In this document: positions 25,322 to 34,416 of the stretch, piece by piece
How the letters are laid out: the number at the start of each line of letters is the position of its first letter
Numbering within the stretch: position 1 is the stretch's first letter
Assembly (NCBI GenBank): GCA_015061005.1
Contig: SUXJ01000004.1
Coordinates: 1-64,000, forward strand
Reading direction: 5' to 3'
DNA from: Bacteroidales bacterium
GTDB taxonomy: Bacteria > Bacteroidota > Bacteroidia > Bacteroidales > Muribaculaceae
DNA: 64,000 bases
Position numbers and translations under genes: made by a program
The notes under the pieces: generated by a model
What the model was told of the DNA's origin: nothing
Seen by the model: only the letters and a program-made list of their open reading frames with translations
The model's database searches: none

Positions 25322-26194
25322 TTAGAGCCTGTCGAGCACGGTTTTGATGAGGTCCGTGATGGCGTTTTTGTATTGCGGATTGGCAGTGTTATTATAGCGA
25401 TTTGCTATGATTGAGCACACGGTCATGCATTTGTGGCCCATGAGTTTTCCGAGGCCTTGGAGCGGAGCCGATTCCATTTCGTAGTTGGTTATTCGACGTC
25501 CGTTATGCTCAAATGATTCAATACGCGAGTTTAAGTCGGGGTTTGCAAGCGGCAAGCGGACTTGACGACCTTGCGGGCCATAAAATCCGACGGCAGAAAT
25601 GGTGTTCCCGCGGACCATGTCGGAGCCTCCAATGCGGTTTACCAATTCGGGATCGGCATCGACTACATAGGGTTTTGCCCAAAGAGGGTTCCAATTGGTG
25701 TGTTGGCAGAGTTCACGTTCAAAGTCGAGGTCAGACACTGCGTTGCGGCCGGCATAGAAGTTCAAGACTCCGTCAAATCCGATTGCTTTTTCAGCAATGA
25801 CGGGGGTTCCAATGGATAATTCGGGTTGAAGAGCTCCGGAGGTTCCGATGCGAATCATTGTGAGAGTGCGTGGGGTTTCACGTACTTCGCGCGTTTTAAA
25901 GTCGATGTTGGCGAGCGCATCGAGTTCGGTTATAACGATGTCGATATTGTCCGGGCCGATGCCGTGGCTCAAGCACATGACGGGTTTGCCCTTTATGGTT
26001 CCTCCTATGGCATGAAATTCGCGCGAGGAGGTTTCGAAGGTTTTAGTGTCGAAAAAAGAGGCGACGAGGTTTACTCTCGCCGGGTCTCCGACAAGTATGA
26101 TGTTGTCGGTTAGTTGGTCCGGGTGTATGTGGAGGTGGAAAACAGAGCCGTCGGGATTGATGATCAGTTCTGAAGGAGGGATTATTGTTGCCAT
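25322..26194 (-). CDS. Nucleoside phosphorylase (uridine phosphorylase-like)
   Basis: The 290-residue protein belongs to the PNP/UDP family, which cleaves nucleosides with phosphate for base salvage. It shows NIILVGDPARVNLVASFFD (phosphate-site Arg), GIGPDNIDIVITELDAL, RIGTSGALQPELSIGTPV and NYEMESAPLQGLG, the Glu-Met-Glu motif that contacts ribose. Uridine specificity is likely but not proven. It is last in a unit with dprA (17 bp upstream) and the thioesterase. Confidence 0.9.
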   Translation of the reverse strand: MATIIPPSELIINPDGSVFHLHIHPDQLTDNIILVGDPARVNLVASFFDTKTFETSSREFHAIGGTIKGKPVMCLSHGIGPDNIDIVITELDALANIDFKTREVRETPRTLTMIRIGTSGALQPELSIGTPVIAEKAIGFDGVLNFYAGRNAVSDLDFERELCQHTNWNPLWAKPYVVDADPELVNRIGGSDMVRGNTISAVGFYGPQGRQVRLPLANPDLNSRIESFEHNGRRITNYEMESAPLQGLGKLMGHKCMTVCSIIANRYNNTANPQYKNAITDLIKTVLDRL

Positions 26195-26211
26195 TTGTTG
26201 TTAGAGGGGAG

Positions 26212-27324
26212 TTAGTTTGCAGTTTTACGATACCGTCCGCCAGGCAGCGCAAGGATTATTCCGCGAAATTCCATGTCGATTAGTATTGACATCAGTTTGC
26301 TGATTGGGAATCCTGTTTCGATTGTGAGCTGCTGCAAGGAGGCGTCTTCGTTTTTGTCCAAGAAGTTAACAATTATTGATTCTTCCGGGTTCAATTCGAT
26401 AGGCAAAGTCGGGGATTCATTAAGGTTTTGTCCGTTTACGGGCCATCGCATGGCGCGGCATAAGTCATCGGCATTTTGAATGAGTCCTGCCAATTGCGAG
26501 GCAATCAGTTTGTTGCACCCTGCGGAGTATGAGTCGGATATGCGTCCCGGGAGCGCGAATACATCGCGATTATATTCCGAAGCGAGTTCAGCCGTTATCA
26601 GTGCTCCTCCTCGTTCAGCGGATTCCACTACGACCAAGCAGTCAATCAGTCCGGCAACGATTCGGTTTCGAGCCACGAAGTTTCCCTTATGAATCGGTTC
26701 GCCATTGCGATGTTCGGTTAACAGCAAGCCTCCACGACGAACTATCTCGGACGCGTCGGCGCGATGGTCGGCCGGATACACTGTGTTCAGCCCGGTTGCC
26801 ATTACCGCAACAGTCGGTGTGTTTGAAGCCACAGCAGCGCGATGGGCAGTTATGTCGATGCCGTAGGCGAGCCCGCTGACAATAATAAGGTTGTCGACTT
26901 TTCGGGCGAGGTCTTCAATGAGTTTTTTTGTGAATTCGATGCCGTAGATAGTGGCATGACGGGTGCCGACGATTCCAACGATGCGAGCCGCGTTGAGGTC
27001 CAAGTCGCCAATGGCGTACATTAGAATCGGAGCATCGTTGCACTGAAGAAGCCTTGTCGGATAGTCAGGATCGGTGAAATATACCGGTCGAATGGAGTTT
27101 TTTTTGATGAATGATACTTCGTTGGCCGCCTCAGCGAGAATTTTGGCTCGGTATTCGTCGTCGTAGATTCTGGATTTTGATTGAGTCAGGTATCTGAGTC
27201 GCGTCTCGGATGCTTGGAAGAACTCACGTTCGCTTCCGACCAAGCGGATTATTTCGCCGGCAAGAGTGACGTTCATGCCGCGAATAGAGGCAAAAGCAAT
27301 TCTATACTGAAGTTTGCTATCCAT
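26212..27324 (-). CDS. dprA: DNA-processing protein DprA
   Basis: DprA loads RecA on incoming single-stranded DNA. The 370-residue protein has an N-terminal SAM-like region, a Rossmann-type core with GIVGTRHATIYGIEF, SGLAYGIDITAHRAAV and GNFVARNRIVAGL, and a C-terminal winged helix (LQQLTIETGFPISKLMSILIDME). The start is the ATG ending at 27324. An in-frame ATG at 27375 would overlap the thioesterase gene and lacks homology-like sequence. The gap to the thioesterase is 7 bp, so they are cotranscribed. Confidence 0.93.
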   Translation of the reverse strand: MDSKLQYRIAFASIRGMNVTLAGEIIRLVGSEREFFQASETRLRYLTQSKSRIYDDEYRAKILAEAANEVSFIKKNSIRPVYFTDPDYPTRLLQCNDAPILMYAIGDLDLNAARIVGIVGTRHATIYGIEFTKKLIEDLARKVDNLIIVSGLAYGIDITAHRAAVASNTPTVAVMATGLNTVYPADHRADASEIVRRGGLLLTEHRNGEPIHKGNFVARNRIVAGLIDCLVVVESAERGGALITAELASEYNRDVFALPGRISDSYSAGCNKLIASQLAGLIQNADDLCRAMRWPVNGQNLNESPTLPIELNPEESIIVNFLDKNEDASLQQLTIETGFPISKLMSILIDMEFRGIILALPGGRYRKTAN

Positions 27325-27331
27325 TGTTGGG

Positions 27332-27736
27332 TTAACTGAGATATTGAGCGAAGGCTTCGGCGAGTTCATCGCCACGTGTGAGTTTTCCGTCTATAAGGTT
27401 TACGATTGATACGTTTGCATTTACAATGGGTCGTTCATCAATATCGACAATCCACTGATGAAAGATGAAGCGAGCTCCTTTTCGCTGAATTGAGAGTCGG
27501 GATATGAATTCGGTTCCGAGTCCCAAGGATGACATGTAGGTTATGTCAATGTGGCGTACCACGGGTGCCATGTTGCGTTGGCGCATGGTTCGAAATGAGA
27601 GTCCCGCTTGTTCGCAGAACTCGTGGCGCGTGTGTTCGAGATAGTTGAGGTAACAGGCGTTGTTTACGATTCCTTCGCAGTCAACTTCGTAGTCGCGCAC
27701 TTTCATTCGCAGTTCAAAAATTGCCTTATCTTCCAC
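27332..27736 (-). CDS. Acyl-CoA thioesterase (4HBT hotdog family)
   Basis: This hotdog-fold protein has KVRDYEVDCEGIVNNACYLNYLEHTRHEF, the 4HBT motif of YbgC/FcbC-type thioesterases, which hydrolyse short acyl-CoA or acyl-ACP. The start is chosen as GTG at 27736 (134 residues), giving the first beta strand FELRMKVRDYE in full. An ATG at 27772 is upstream of the promoter's -7 box and unlikely. An ATG at 27706 would shorten the first strand. The promoter places transcription start at or near the GTG, so the message may be leaderless. It leads the dprA/nucleoside phosphorylase unit. Confidence 0.8.
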   Translation of the reverse strand: MEDKAIFELRMKVRDYEVDCEGIVNNACYLNYLEHTRHEFCEQAGLSFRTMRQRNMAPVVRHIDITYMSSLGLGTEFISRLSIQRKGARFIFHQWIVDIDERPIVNANVSIVNLIDGKLTRGDELAEAFAQYLS

Positions 27737-27741
27737 GGGCG

Positions 27742-27773
27742 CAAATATACAGAAAAAAAGTGAGTCGTGCAAA
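27742..27773 (-). promoter_or_regulatory. Promoter abutting the thioesterase start
   Basis: On the minus strand TTTG (27770-27773), exactly 20 bp, then TATATTTG (27742-27749), CGCCC and GTG. Both boxes are perfect matches and the start codon follows the -7 box by five bases. Confidence 0.82.
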
Positions 27774-27856
27774 ATTGTTAAGATATTGTAATGCAGTGTA
27801 AACTAACGACAAAAATCTGTAACTTTGCATAAGAATATGATTTAATAAGCATAAAG

Positions 27857-29737
27857 ATGATAACGACATTGGTTATATTGTTGGTGTCCGTTGTATTGTT
27901 CGTTAGCGGCAAGGTTCGCTCGGATTTGGTTGCAATGGGGGCACTGTTGGCACTATTGGTTTCTCAGATTTTGACCCCTAACGAGGCATTGGCGGGCTTT
28001 TCGAATAATACGGTAATAATGATGGCCGGGTTGTTCGTTGTAGGCGGCGGTATTTTTCAGACGGGTCTCGCCAAGATGATCGGCAGCCGAGTGATTAAGC
28101 TTGCCGGCACGAGCGAGATGCGTTTATTTTTGTTGGTGATGCTCGTGACCGCGCTTATCGGTGCTTTTGTCAGCAATACGGGTACGGTGGCGTTGATGTT
28201 GCCTATCGTGGTGAGTATGGCGGCATATGCCGGTGCATCGCCGCGGCGATTGCTGATTCCGTTGGCTTTTGCGAGCAGTTTTGGCGGTATGATGACTTTG
28301 ATCGGTACGCCTCCCAACTTGGTTATTCAAGAGACCTTGGTCGCGGCAAAAGAGGCAGGTCTTGTTCCGGAGTCAGTTCCCGATATTGAGTTTTTTACGT
28401 TTTTGCCGATAGGATTGATTGCTCTAACAGTCGGGGTGTTGGTTTTGATTCCGTTGACAAAGATTTTTTTGCGTCCGACTTCATCGGAGAAGAATAACCG
28501 TAAAGAGGGTAAAAGCCTGAGCGAACTCGTGAAGGAATATGGTTTATCGGAAAATCTTTTTCGAGTAAGCGTGGGTGATTCGGTTGCGGTCAATGGCAAG
28601 ACGGTAGTTGAATTGGATATATATAACAAGTATGGCGTCACGGTTTTGGAGTTGCGTCGGGGGAGCGGAGGCAAGTTTGTTCGCAGTGTGAATCAGCAGC
28701 TTGCTTCGCCAACGTTGGTGCTTCAGCAGGGCGATGTTTTGTATCTTTCGGGCGCTCCGGAGCGAGTGCAACAGCTTACTGAGGATTTGTCATTGAAGTT
28801 ATTAGATAAGCAGACCGATGACTTCAGTGATAAAGCATCGAATGCATCGCTTGATTTTTATGATATAGGGATTGCCGAAATTTTGGTTATGCCGTCGTCA
28901 TCGGTTATTAATCGACAGATTCAAGAGGTCGGATTTCGGAGTAAGTTTAATATTAACGTTCTCGGGATACGGCGCGGACACTCATATATGTTGCACCCTT
29001 CGGGCAGTAAGAAGATACATGAATCGGACGTTTTGCTGGTTCAGGGTCGCTGGAAAGACATTGCGCGGCTTCGCAATGAGTCCAATAATTGGGTTGTGCT
29101 TGGCGAGCCATTAGATGAGGCTGCTAAGGTTACGTTGGATTATAAGGCTCCGATTGCTGCGCTCATTATGGTTCTGATGATTCTGGCAATGGTGATTGAT
29201 TCGATACCCATTGCTCCGGTAACGGCGGTATTGTTGGCTGCGGGTTTAATGGTCGTCACCGGCTGCGTTAGGAGTATGGAGGCGGCGTATAAAACGATAA
29301 ATTGGCAAACGATAGTGTTGTTTGCGGCTATGTTGCCGATGTCGACTGCTTTGGAGCATACGGGTACTTCAACAATGATAGCGGACTATATAGTAAATAC
29401 GTTTGGTTTGAGTAGCCCATACGTGGCATTGGGTGCCGTTTATTTTGCGACGTCGATGATGACTGTTTTTATCAGTAATACGGTAACGGCAGTGTTGATG
29501 GCTCCGATTGCGTTACAGTGTGCGATAGGGATTGGCAGCAACCCAATAGTGTTTCTGATGGCGGTAACGGTAGCTGCTTCGATGAGTTTTGCGACTCCGT
29601 TTTCGACACCTCCTAATGCCTTGGTAATGCCTGCAGGCCAATACTCATTTATGGATTTTATCAGGGTTGGCTTACCGCTTCAGATTATAATGGGTATAGT
29701 TATGATTATAGTCCTGCCATTGGTGTTCGGATTGTAA
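27857..29737 (+). CDS. SLC13-family permease with two TrkA-C domains
   Basis: The 626-residue inner-membrane protein belongs to the DASS/citrate-transporter group. N-terminal segments (from MITTLVILLVSVVLFVSG) include SNTGTVALMLPIV and FGGMMTLIGTPPNLVIQETLV, the SNT and TPPN motifs of the family. Two cytoplasmic TrkA-C domains lie at about residues 215-300 and 325-405, followed by the second membrane half with ISNTVTAVLMAPIA and FSTPPNALVMPAGQYS. The substrate may be sulfate, dicarboxylate or another anion and cannot be read. A TAACTTTG box lies at 27820-27827. The gene is alone on its strand. Confidence 0.92.
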   Translation: MITTLVILLVSVVLFVSGKVRSDLVAMGALLALLVSQILTPNEALAGFSNNTVIMMAGLFVVGGGIFQTGLAKMIGSRVIKLAGTSEMRLFLLVMLVTALIGAFVSNTGTVALMLPIVVSMAAYAGASPRRLLIPLAFASSFGGMMTLIGTPPNLVIQETLVAAKEAGLVPESVPDIEFFTFLPIGLIALTVGVLVLIPLTKIFLRPTSSEKNNRKEGKSLSELVKEYGLSENLFRVSVGDSVAVNGKTVVELDIYNKYGVTVLELRRGSGGKFVRSVNQQLASPTLVLQQGDVLYLSGAPERVQQLTEDLSLKLLDKQTDDFSDKASNASLDFYDIGIAEILVMPSSSVINRQIQEVGFRSKFNINVLGIRRGHSYMLHPSGSKKIHESDVLLVQGRWKDIARLRNESNNWVVLGEPLDEAAKVTLDYKAPIAALIMVLMILAMVIDSIPIAPVTAVLLAAGLMVVTGCVRSMEAAYKTINWQTIVLFAAMLPMSTALEHTGTSTMIADYIVNTFGLSSPYVALGAVYFATSMMTVFISNTVTAVLMAPIALQCAIGIGSNPIVFLMAVTVAASMSFATPFSTPPNALVMPAGQYSFMDFIRVGLPLQIIMGIVMIIVLPLVFGL

Positions 29738-29744
29738 GGGTCTA

Positions 29745-29915
29745 TAAAAGACAAAAGGGGGACTCCGGGGTGCAAGTTTCCCAGGCTTGCACCGACGGAG
29801 TCCCCCTTGAGTTTTTGCCGACCGCGGCCTACCCGGCGGCGTGTTTGGAATGACCGGGACGGATCATTCACCCTCTTGTTCCAGCATTTCAATGTACTAA
29901 CATTTGACATTTGGA
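29745..29915 (-). ncRNA. Candidate structured small RNA, about 170 nt
   Basis: A gene-free stretch between convergent genes carries a minus-strand promoter box TAACTTTG (29921-29928), two hairpins and a terminator. In transcript order: GAATGA-T-CCG / CGG-TCATTC (29848-29869), then a GC-rich hairpin around GCCGC...GCGGT, then the sequence CTCAAGGGGGACTCCG and a 50-base double stem ending CCCCC followed by TTTTGTCTTTT (29745-29756). No open frame fits the transcript. The layout recalls the 6S-like or Bacteroidales-1 class RNAs, but I cannot confirm a family. The same hairpin could end the SLC13 transcript from the other side. Confidence 0.65.
29757..29806. terminator. Very stable hairpin terminator shared by SLC13 gene and small RNA
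   Basis: GGGGGACTCCG (29757-29767) pairs with CGGAGTCCCCC (29796-29806). Inside, GGTGCAAG and CTTGCACC form a second 8-bp stem. T-rich sequence follows on the minus strand (TTTTGTCTTTT) and, more weakly, on the plus strand (TTGAGTTTTTG). Confidence 0.75.
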
Positions 29916-29994
29916 TAATGCAAAGTTACGTAGGGAACTGAGGGTGAAAGCGTAGATTTTCGTAGAGGGGATGATTTTTTTAAAGATATGGGGT

Positions 29995-30786
29995 TTAGCG
30001 GCGACGGGTGAGGGCTGCGACGGCGGTGCGGTAGCCACTGAGCTCAAGCTGTTGGAGGTCCTTGAGGGAGAAAACTTGGTGTCCGGCAGTTTCGGTTAGG
30101 CTAATGACAAGGTCACACATCTCGAGGTCGGGGACCACGTTGTTTTTCGACATTAGGGAGTATGCCCGGTGAGCTATTTCGAGGATATTTGATGCTGGTT
30201 CATCGGGTGTGTAGAGCGGAGAGCAGTTTATGCCGATGAGGTAGTCGCAGAGGTGTCTGATGGCCCATGCGGGCAGGTTTCTGAGTACACCACCGTCGAC
30301 GTAGCGTTTGCCGTTGATTGTTACGGGTTCAAAGACAATCGGAATAGAGCACGAGGCGATTATTCTTTCGGAGAGTGGTCCGTTGGAGAATGCTACTTTT
30401 GTGCCGTTGTCGATGTCGGTTGCGCAGATGAGGGTTTTAATCGGCAGTTCTTCGATGGATTTATAGGGAATTTCCTGCTCGATGATTTTTTGAAATCGTT
30501 TTAGAGAGAAGAAGGATTCGCGCGGTACGTGCATTTCAGCGAAATCGCGGAATTTTGCGTTGCTGAAGATTCTAAGCAGGGGGTCGTTTGCGGAATCGTT
30601 GAGGAGTCCGGCGGCATAGAAAGAAGCTACGATGCTTCCAGCGCTTACGCCGGCGATGACATCGGGGATGAGGCCGTAATCACGCAGGGCTCTCATTGCT
30701 CCAATATGAGCGAAGCCTCGCGCGCCGCCGCCACTGAGGCAGACGCCGAGGCGATAAGGTTTGCGTAGTGAGGAAGGGAGTTTCAT
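29995..30786 (-). CDS. Patatin-like phospholipase
   Basis: The 263-residue protein has the patatin fold markers: oxyanion loop SGGGARGFAHIGA (residue 15), nucleophile GVSAGSIVASF (Ser about 47) and catalytic Asp in VDGGVLRNLPAW. It probably hydrolyses phospholipid or other acyl esters. No signal peptide is seen, so it acts in the cytoplasm unless exported otherwise. It is 18 bp after der and is the last gene of the DUF177-rpmF-fabH-era-der unit. Confidence 0.9.
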   Translation of the reverse strand: MKLPSSLRKPYRLGVCLSGGGARGFAHIGAMRALRDYGLIPDVIAGVSAGSIVASFYAAGLLNDSANDPLLRIFSNAKFRDFAEMHVPRESFFSLKRFQKIIEQEIPYKSIEELPIKTLICATDIDNGTKVAFSNGPLSERIIASCSIPIVFEPVTINGKRYVDGGVLRNLPAWAIRHLCDYLIGINCSPLYTPDEPASNILEIAHRAYSLMSKNNVVPDLEMCDLVISLTETAGHQVFSLKDLQQLELSGYRTAVAALTRRR

Positions 30787-30804
30787 TGCGAGAGCGAGGG
30801 TGCG

Positions 30805-32124
30805 TTATTTTTCGCGCATGAAGATGCTGATTGGCGTTCCGGTGAACGACCAATTTTCGCGTATTTTATTTTCGAGGTATCTGCGGTAAGGTTCTTTGAC
30901 CCATTGAGGGAGGTTGCAGAAGAATACGAAAGTGGGTATTTGTTGCTCTTTGAGTTGGGTGATGTATTTTATTTTTACGAATTTGCCTTTGTTTGCCGGC
31001 GGGGGATATGCGGCAATGGCATCGAGCATTATTTCGTTGAGTCGAGCCGTCGGGACATGGCGCATACGGTTGTTGTAAACCTCGGTTGCCGTTTCAAGTA
31101 CTTTGTGGATGCGCTGTTTGGTCAGTGCTGAGGTGAAGATGATCGGGAAGTCACTGAATGGCGCAAATTTATTTCGAATTGCGGTTTCAAATTGTTTAAT
31201 AGCGTCTTGCGACTTGTCTTCCACGAGATCCCACTTGTTAACGCAAACGATTAGCCCTTTTTTGTTTTTCTGAATTAGGGAGAATATGTTTCCGTCTTGG
31301 GCCTCGATGCCACGAGTGGCGTCGATCATCAAGATGCAGACGTCGGACGCTTCGATTGCTCTGATAGAACGAATGACGGAGTAGTATTCGATGTCTTCGT
31401 TGACTTTGTTTTTCTTTCTTATTCCGGCGGTGTCAACCAGATAGAAGTCGAATCCGAATTTGTTGTAGCGAGTGTAGATAGAGTCGCGTGTTGTTCCTGC
31501 GATGTCGGTTACAATGTGGCGTTCTTCACCGATGAAGGCATTTATCAGAGAAGATTTGCCGGCGTTAGGTCGTCCAACGATAGTGAACTTGGGAAGGGCT
31601 TCGAGGTGTGCCGCTTGGTCTTCGTCTGCTTCGGGCAGGTTTTTGACAACTTCGTCGAGGAGGTCGCCGGTTCCGAATCCGCTTACCGCACTGATGGGGT
31701 ATGGTTCGCCAAGCCCGAGGGAGTAGAATTCGGGGACGTTGTAAAGCCAATCGTTAGAGTCAACCTTGTTGGTGACGAGTAGGACGGGCTTTTTGCTGCG
31801 ACGTAGGATTTGGGCGACGTGGTCGTCGAGGTCTGTTACTCCGTTCATGGCATCGACCACGAAGAGTATTTCGTCGGCTTGTTCGATTGCGAGGTGTACT
31901 TGTCGGTTGATTTCCCCTTCAAAGATGTCTTCCGAGTTAACTACCCATCCACCGGTGTCGATGATAGAAAATTCACGCCCGTTCCAATCTACTTTTCCGT
32001 ATTGACGGTCGCGAGTGGTTCCGGCAGTTTCATCAACGATTGCTCTGCGTGTTTGAGTGAGTCGGTTGAAGAGGGTGGATTTACCTACGTTAGGTCGTCC
32101 TACTATCGCTACAATTTGTCCCAT
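30805..32124 (-). CDS. der: Ribosome-biogenesis GTPase Der (EngA)
   Basis: Der has two tandem GTPase domains and acts in 50S assembly. The 439-residue protein shows G1 [12 protein letters not shown] (residue 8) and [12 protein letters not shown] (about 184), DTGGW and DTAGI G3 motifs, NKVD and NKWD G4 motifs, and a C-terminal KH-like domain ([20 protein letters not shown]). Full length, 41 bp after era. Confidence 0.97.
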   Translation of the reverse strand: MGQIVAIVGRPNVGKSTLFNRLTQTRRAIVDETAGTTRDRQYGKVDWNGREFSIIDTGGWVVNSEDIFEGEINRQVHLAIEQADEILFVVDAMNGVTDLDDHVAQILRRSKKPVLLVTNKVDSNDWLYNVPEFYSLGLGEPYPISAVSGFGTGDLLDEVVKNLPEADEDQAAHLEALPKFTIVGRPNAGKSSLINAFIGEERHIVTDIAGTTRDSIYTRYNKFGFDFYLVDTAGIRKKNKVNEDIEYYSVIRSIRAIEASDVCILMIDATRGIEAQDGNIFSLIQKNKKGLIVCVNKWDLVEDKSQDAIKQFETAIRNKFAPFSDFPIIFTSALTKQRIHKVLETATEVYNNRMRHVPTARLNEIMLDAIAAYPPPANKGKFVKIKYITQLKEQQIPTFVFFCNLPQWVKEPYRRYLENKIRENWSFTGTPISIFMREK

Positions 32125-32165
32125 AGTTTAAGTTTGTGTTGGAGGAGGGGGGTAAGATTTTTGTG

Positions 32166-33065
32166 TTAGTTTTGGATATAGCCGAATGCCTTGAGTTTGT
32201 TTTCGCGATTGCGCCAATTGGGCTCTACTTTAACAAAGATTTCGATGAAAACGTTTTTCCCGAAGAACGCTTCAATGTCTTTACGAGCAGCCATTCCTAC
32301 TTTTTTCAGCATTGCGCCGCGGCGTCCGATGAGAATGCCTTTTTGGGAGTCACGTTCAACGTAGACGACCGCCATGATGTGTATCGATGACTCTTTTTCA
32401 TCGAATTTTTCCACGATTACTTCAGTAGAGTAGGGCACTTCTTTGTCGTAGTTTTCGAGTATTTTTTCGCGAATAATTTCAGTCACAAAGAAGCGTGCAG
32501 GCTTATCGGTCAATGCGTCTTTGCCGAAGTAGGGGGGGCAGGGAGGTAATAATTCGATGATGCGGTGCATCAGATTGTTTGTGTTGAAGTTTTCAGCGGC
32601 TGAAATCGGGAATATTTCAGCCATAGGCAGGCGTGTTTGCCACTCTGCAACAATTCTGTTAAGGTCAGAGCCGTCTCCCTTGATGAGGTCTATTTTGTTT
32701 ATAACAAGTAGGACGGGGACCTTTTCTTTTGCGACTTTGGCGAGAAATTCGGCGTTTTTTTCAGGGTCTTCGATAACGTCGGTGACATAAAGCAAGATGT
32801 CGGCGTCGGTTAAGGCGCCTTCGCTGAAATTAAGCATGGCTTCTTGCATTTTGTAGCGCGGCTTGAGGACTCCCGGGGTGTCGGAGAATACGATTTGATA
32901 GTCCGGAGCGTTAACTATTCCGGTTATGCGGTGGCGCGTGGTTTGCGCTTTCGGCGTAATTATGCTCATGCGTTCTCCCACGAGTCGGTTCATCAGGGTT
33001 GATTTCCCGACGTTGGGGTTTCCGACGATATTTACGAATCCTGCTTTATGTTGGGGAGTGTCCAT
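32166..33065 (-). CDS. era: GTPase Era
   Basis: Era binds 16S rRNA and helps 30S maturation. The protein has G1 [12 protein letters not shown], switch region TPKAQTTRHRITGI, DTPG, NKID, and a C-terminal KH domain ending in GILIGRRGAMLKKVGMAARKDIE. The start is the ATG ending at 33065, giving 299 residues. An in-frame ATG at 33137 would add 24 residues without family character. Confidence 0.96.
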   Translation of the reverse strand: MDTPQHKAGFVNIVGNPNVGKSTLMNRLVGERMSIITPKAQTTRHRITGIVNAPDYQIVFSDTPGVLKPRYKMQEAMLNFSEGALTDADILLYVTDVIEDPEKNAEFLAKVAKEKVPVLLVINKIDLIKGDGSDLNRIVAEWQTRLPMAEIFPISAAENFNTNNLMHRIIELLPPCPPYFGKDALTDKPARFFVTEIIREKILENYDKEVPYSTEVIVEKFDEKESSIHIMAVVYVERDSQKGILIGRRGAMLKKVGMAARKDIEAFFGKNVFIEIFVKVEPNWRNRENKLKAFGYIQN

Positions 33066-33166
33066 TTTGTTGGTTTGGGTCGTTACGGAGTTGAAAACGC
33101 GCGGATGTCTGCCCCGAGTTAGATTGGGGAGCGGCATCCGCGCGAAAAGTGTTTAGGTCGGCTTGT

Positions 33167-34150
33167 TTAGATATCCCAGATGATGTACATGGCGCCCCAA
33201 GTAAATCCGGCACCGAACGCCGTCAAGATGAGTTTGTCGCCTTTTTTGATTCGGTCTTTGTATTCTGCGATGCAGATGGGAATTGAGGCTGCTGAGGTAT
33301 TGCCGGTGTGTTCGATGTTTACGAGTACTTTGTCGCGGTCAATGCCGGCGCGGTCTGCCACGGCTTCGATGATTCGGAGGTTGGCTTGATGGGGGATGAA
33401 CCAATCGACGCTTTCCATTGTGAGCCCGTTACGCGATGCTACTTCTAAAGAAGAGTTAAGCATGTTGGTCACGGCGTGTTTATAGACTGCGCGTCCTTCT
33501 TGGTAAACGAAGTGTTCGCGCGCATCGACCGTTTCATGCGAAGCGGGTTTGGCGCTACCTCCGGCTTTCATGATAAGGTTGCTTCGTCCTTGTCCGTCAA
33601 CGTAGAATTGACCGTCGATGATGCCGACTTCGTTTTCAGTGGGTTCGAGCAGCATTGCCGCTGCGCCGTCGCCGAATAAGGGGCAAGTTGCGCGGTCGGT
33701 ATAGTCAGTCATTGACGACATTTTTTCCGCGGCTACGACGATAACTTTCTTGTAGAGTCCGGAGCGGATATAGGCTGAGCCATCCTGCAAACCCACGAGG
33801 AATCCTGCACATGCAGCTTGCAAATCATAGCTATAGGCATTTTTCAAGCCTAAATCATAGCATATGATTGAGCCGGTTGAGGGAAAGCGGTAGTCCGGAT
33901 TGCAAGTGCAGCAAATCAAGAGGTCTACCTCTTCGGGCTTTGTTCCGGTTTCTTCAAGCAGTTTTTCCACGGCCTTGGCTCCCATGAAAGAAGAACCGAG
34001 GTTCGGGTCGTTGAGAATATGGCGTTCTTTGATTCCGACGCGTGTGGTAATCCACTCGTCGTTTGTGTCGACCATCTTCGACAGCATTTCGTTGTCGAGT
34101 ATAGCGTCGGGAAGGAAAGATGCCACTCCGGCAATGCGTGCGTGGGTCAT
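33167..34150 (-). CDS. fabH: Beta-ketoacyl-ACP synthase III
   Basis: FabH condenses acetyl-CoA with malonyl-ACP to start fatty acid synthesis. The 327-residue protein has the catalytic triad in order: Cys in LQAACAGFLVGL (about 113), His in WFIPHQANLRI (about 255) and Asn in IEHTGNTSAASIPI (about 285). It lies 25 bp after rpmF, the common Bacteroidota order rpmF-fabH. Confidence 0.96.
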   Translation of the reverse strand: MTHARIAGVASFLPDAILDNEMLSKMVDTNDEWITTRVGIKERHILNDPNLGSSFMGAKAVEKLLEETGTKPEEVDLLICCTCNPDYRFPSTGSIICYDLGLKNAYSYDLQAACAGFLVGLQDGSAYIRSGLYKKVIVVAAEKMSSMTDYTDRATCPLFGDGAAAMLLEPTENEVGIIDGQFYVDGQGRSNLIMKAGGSAKPASHETVDAREHFVYQEGRAVYKHAVTNMLNSSLEVASRNGLTMESVDWFIPHQANLRIIEAVADRAGIDRDKVLVNIEHTGNTSAASIPICIAEYKDRIKKGDKLILTAFGAGFTWGAMYIIWDI

Positions 34151-34175
34151 AACAAGTGTTTTACTCTCTTAAAAA

Positions 34176-34361
34176 TTAGATAGCTTCAGTCTTTTCGATA
34201 ACAACGTGGCCACGATAGAAACCACATTCACCGCATACGGTGTGGTAGATGTGCCAAGCGCCACAGTTGGGGCATACAGCGATAGTGGGCATTTGAGCCT
34301 TGTCGTGGGTGCGACGTTTCGCGGTGCGGGTTTTTGATTGTCTGCGTTTAGGATGTGCCAT
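34176..34361 (-). CDS. rpmF: 50S ribosomal protein L32
   Basis: The 61-residue protein begins MAHPKRRQSKTRTAKRRTHD and has a Cys-x2-Cys...Cys-x2-Cys zinc-ribbon pattern (CPNCGAWHIYHTVCGEC). It follows the DUF177 gene by 55 bp, the standard pairing. Confidence 0.97.
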   Translation of the reverse strand: MAHPKRRQSKTRTAKRRTHDKAQMPTIAVCPNCGAWHIYHTVCGECGFYRGHVVIEKTEAI

Positions 34362-34416
34362 TTTGATTTATAAGTTTAGTTGTTTTTTTGATTCGTTTAT
34401 TATTGTCGGGTTTGAG

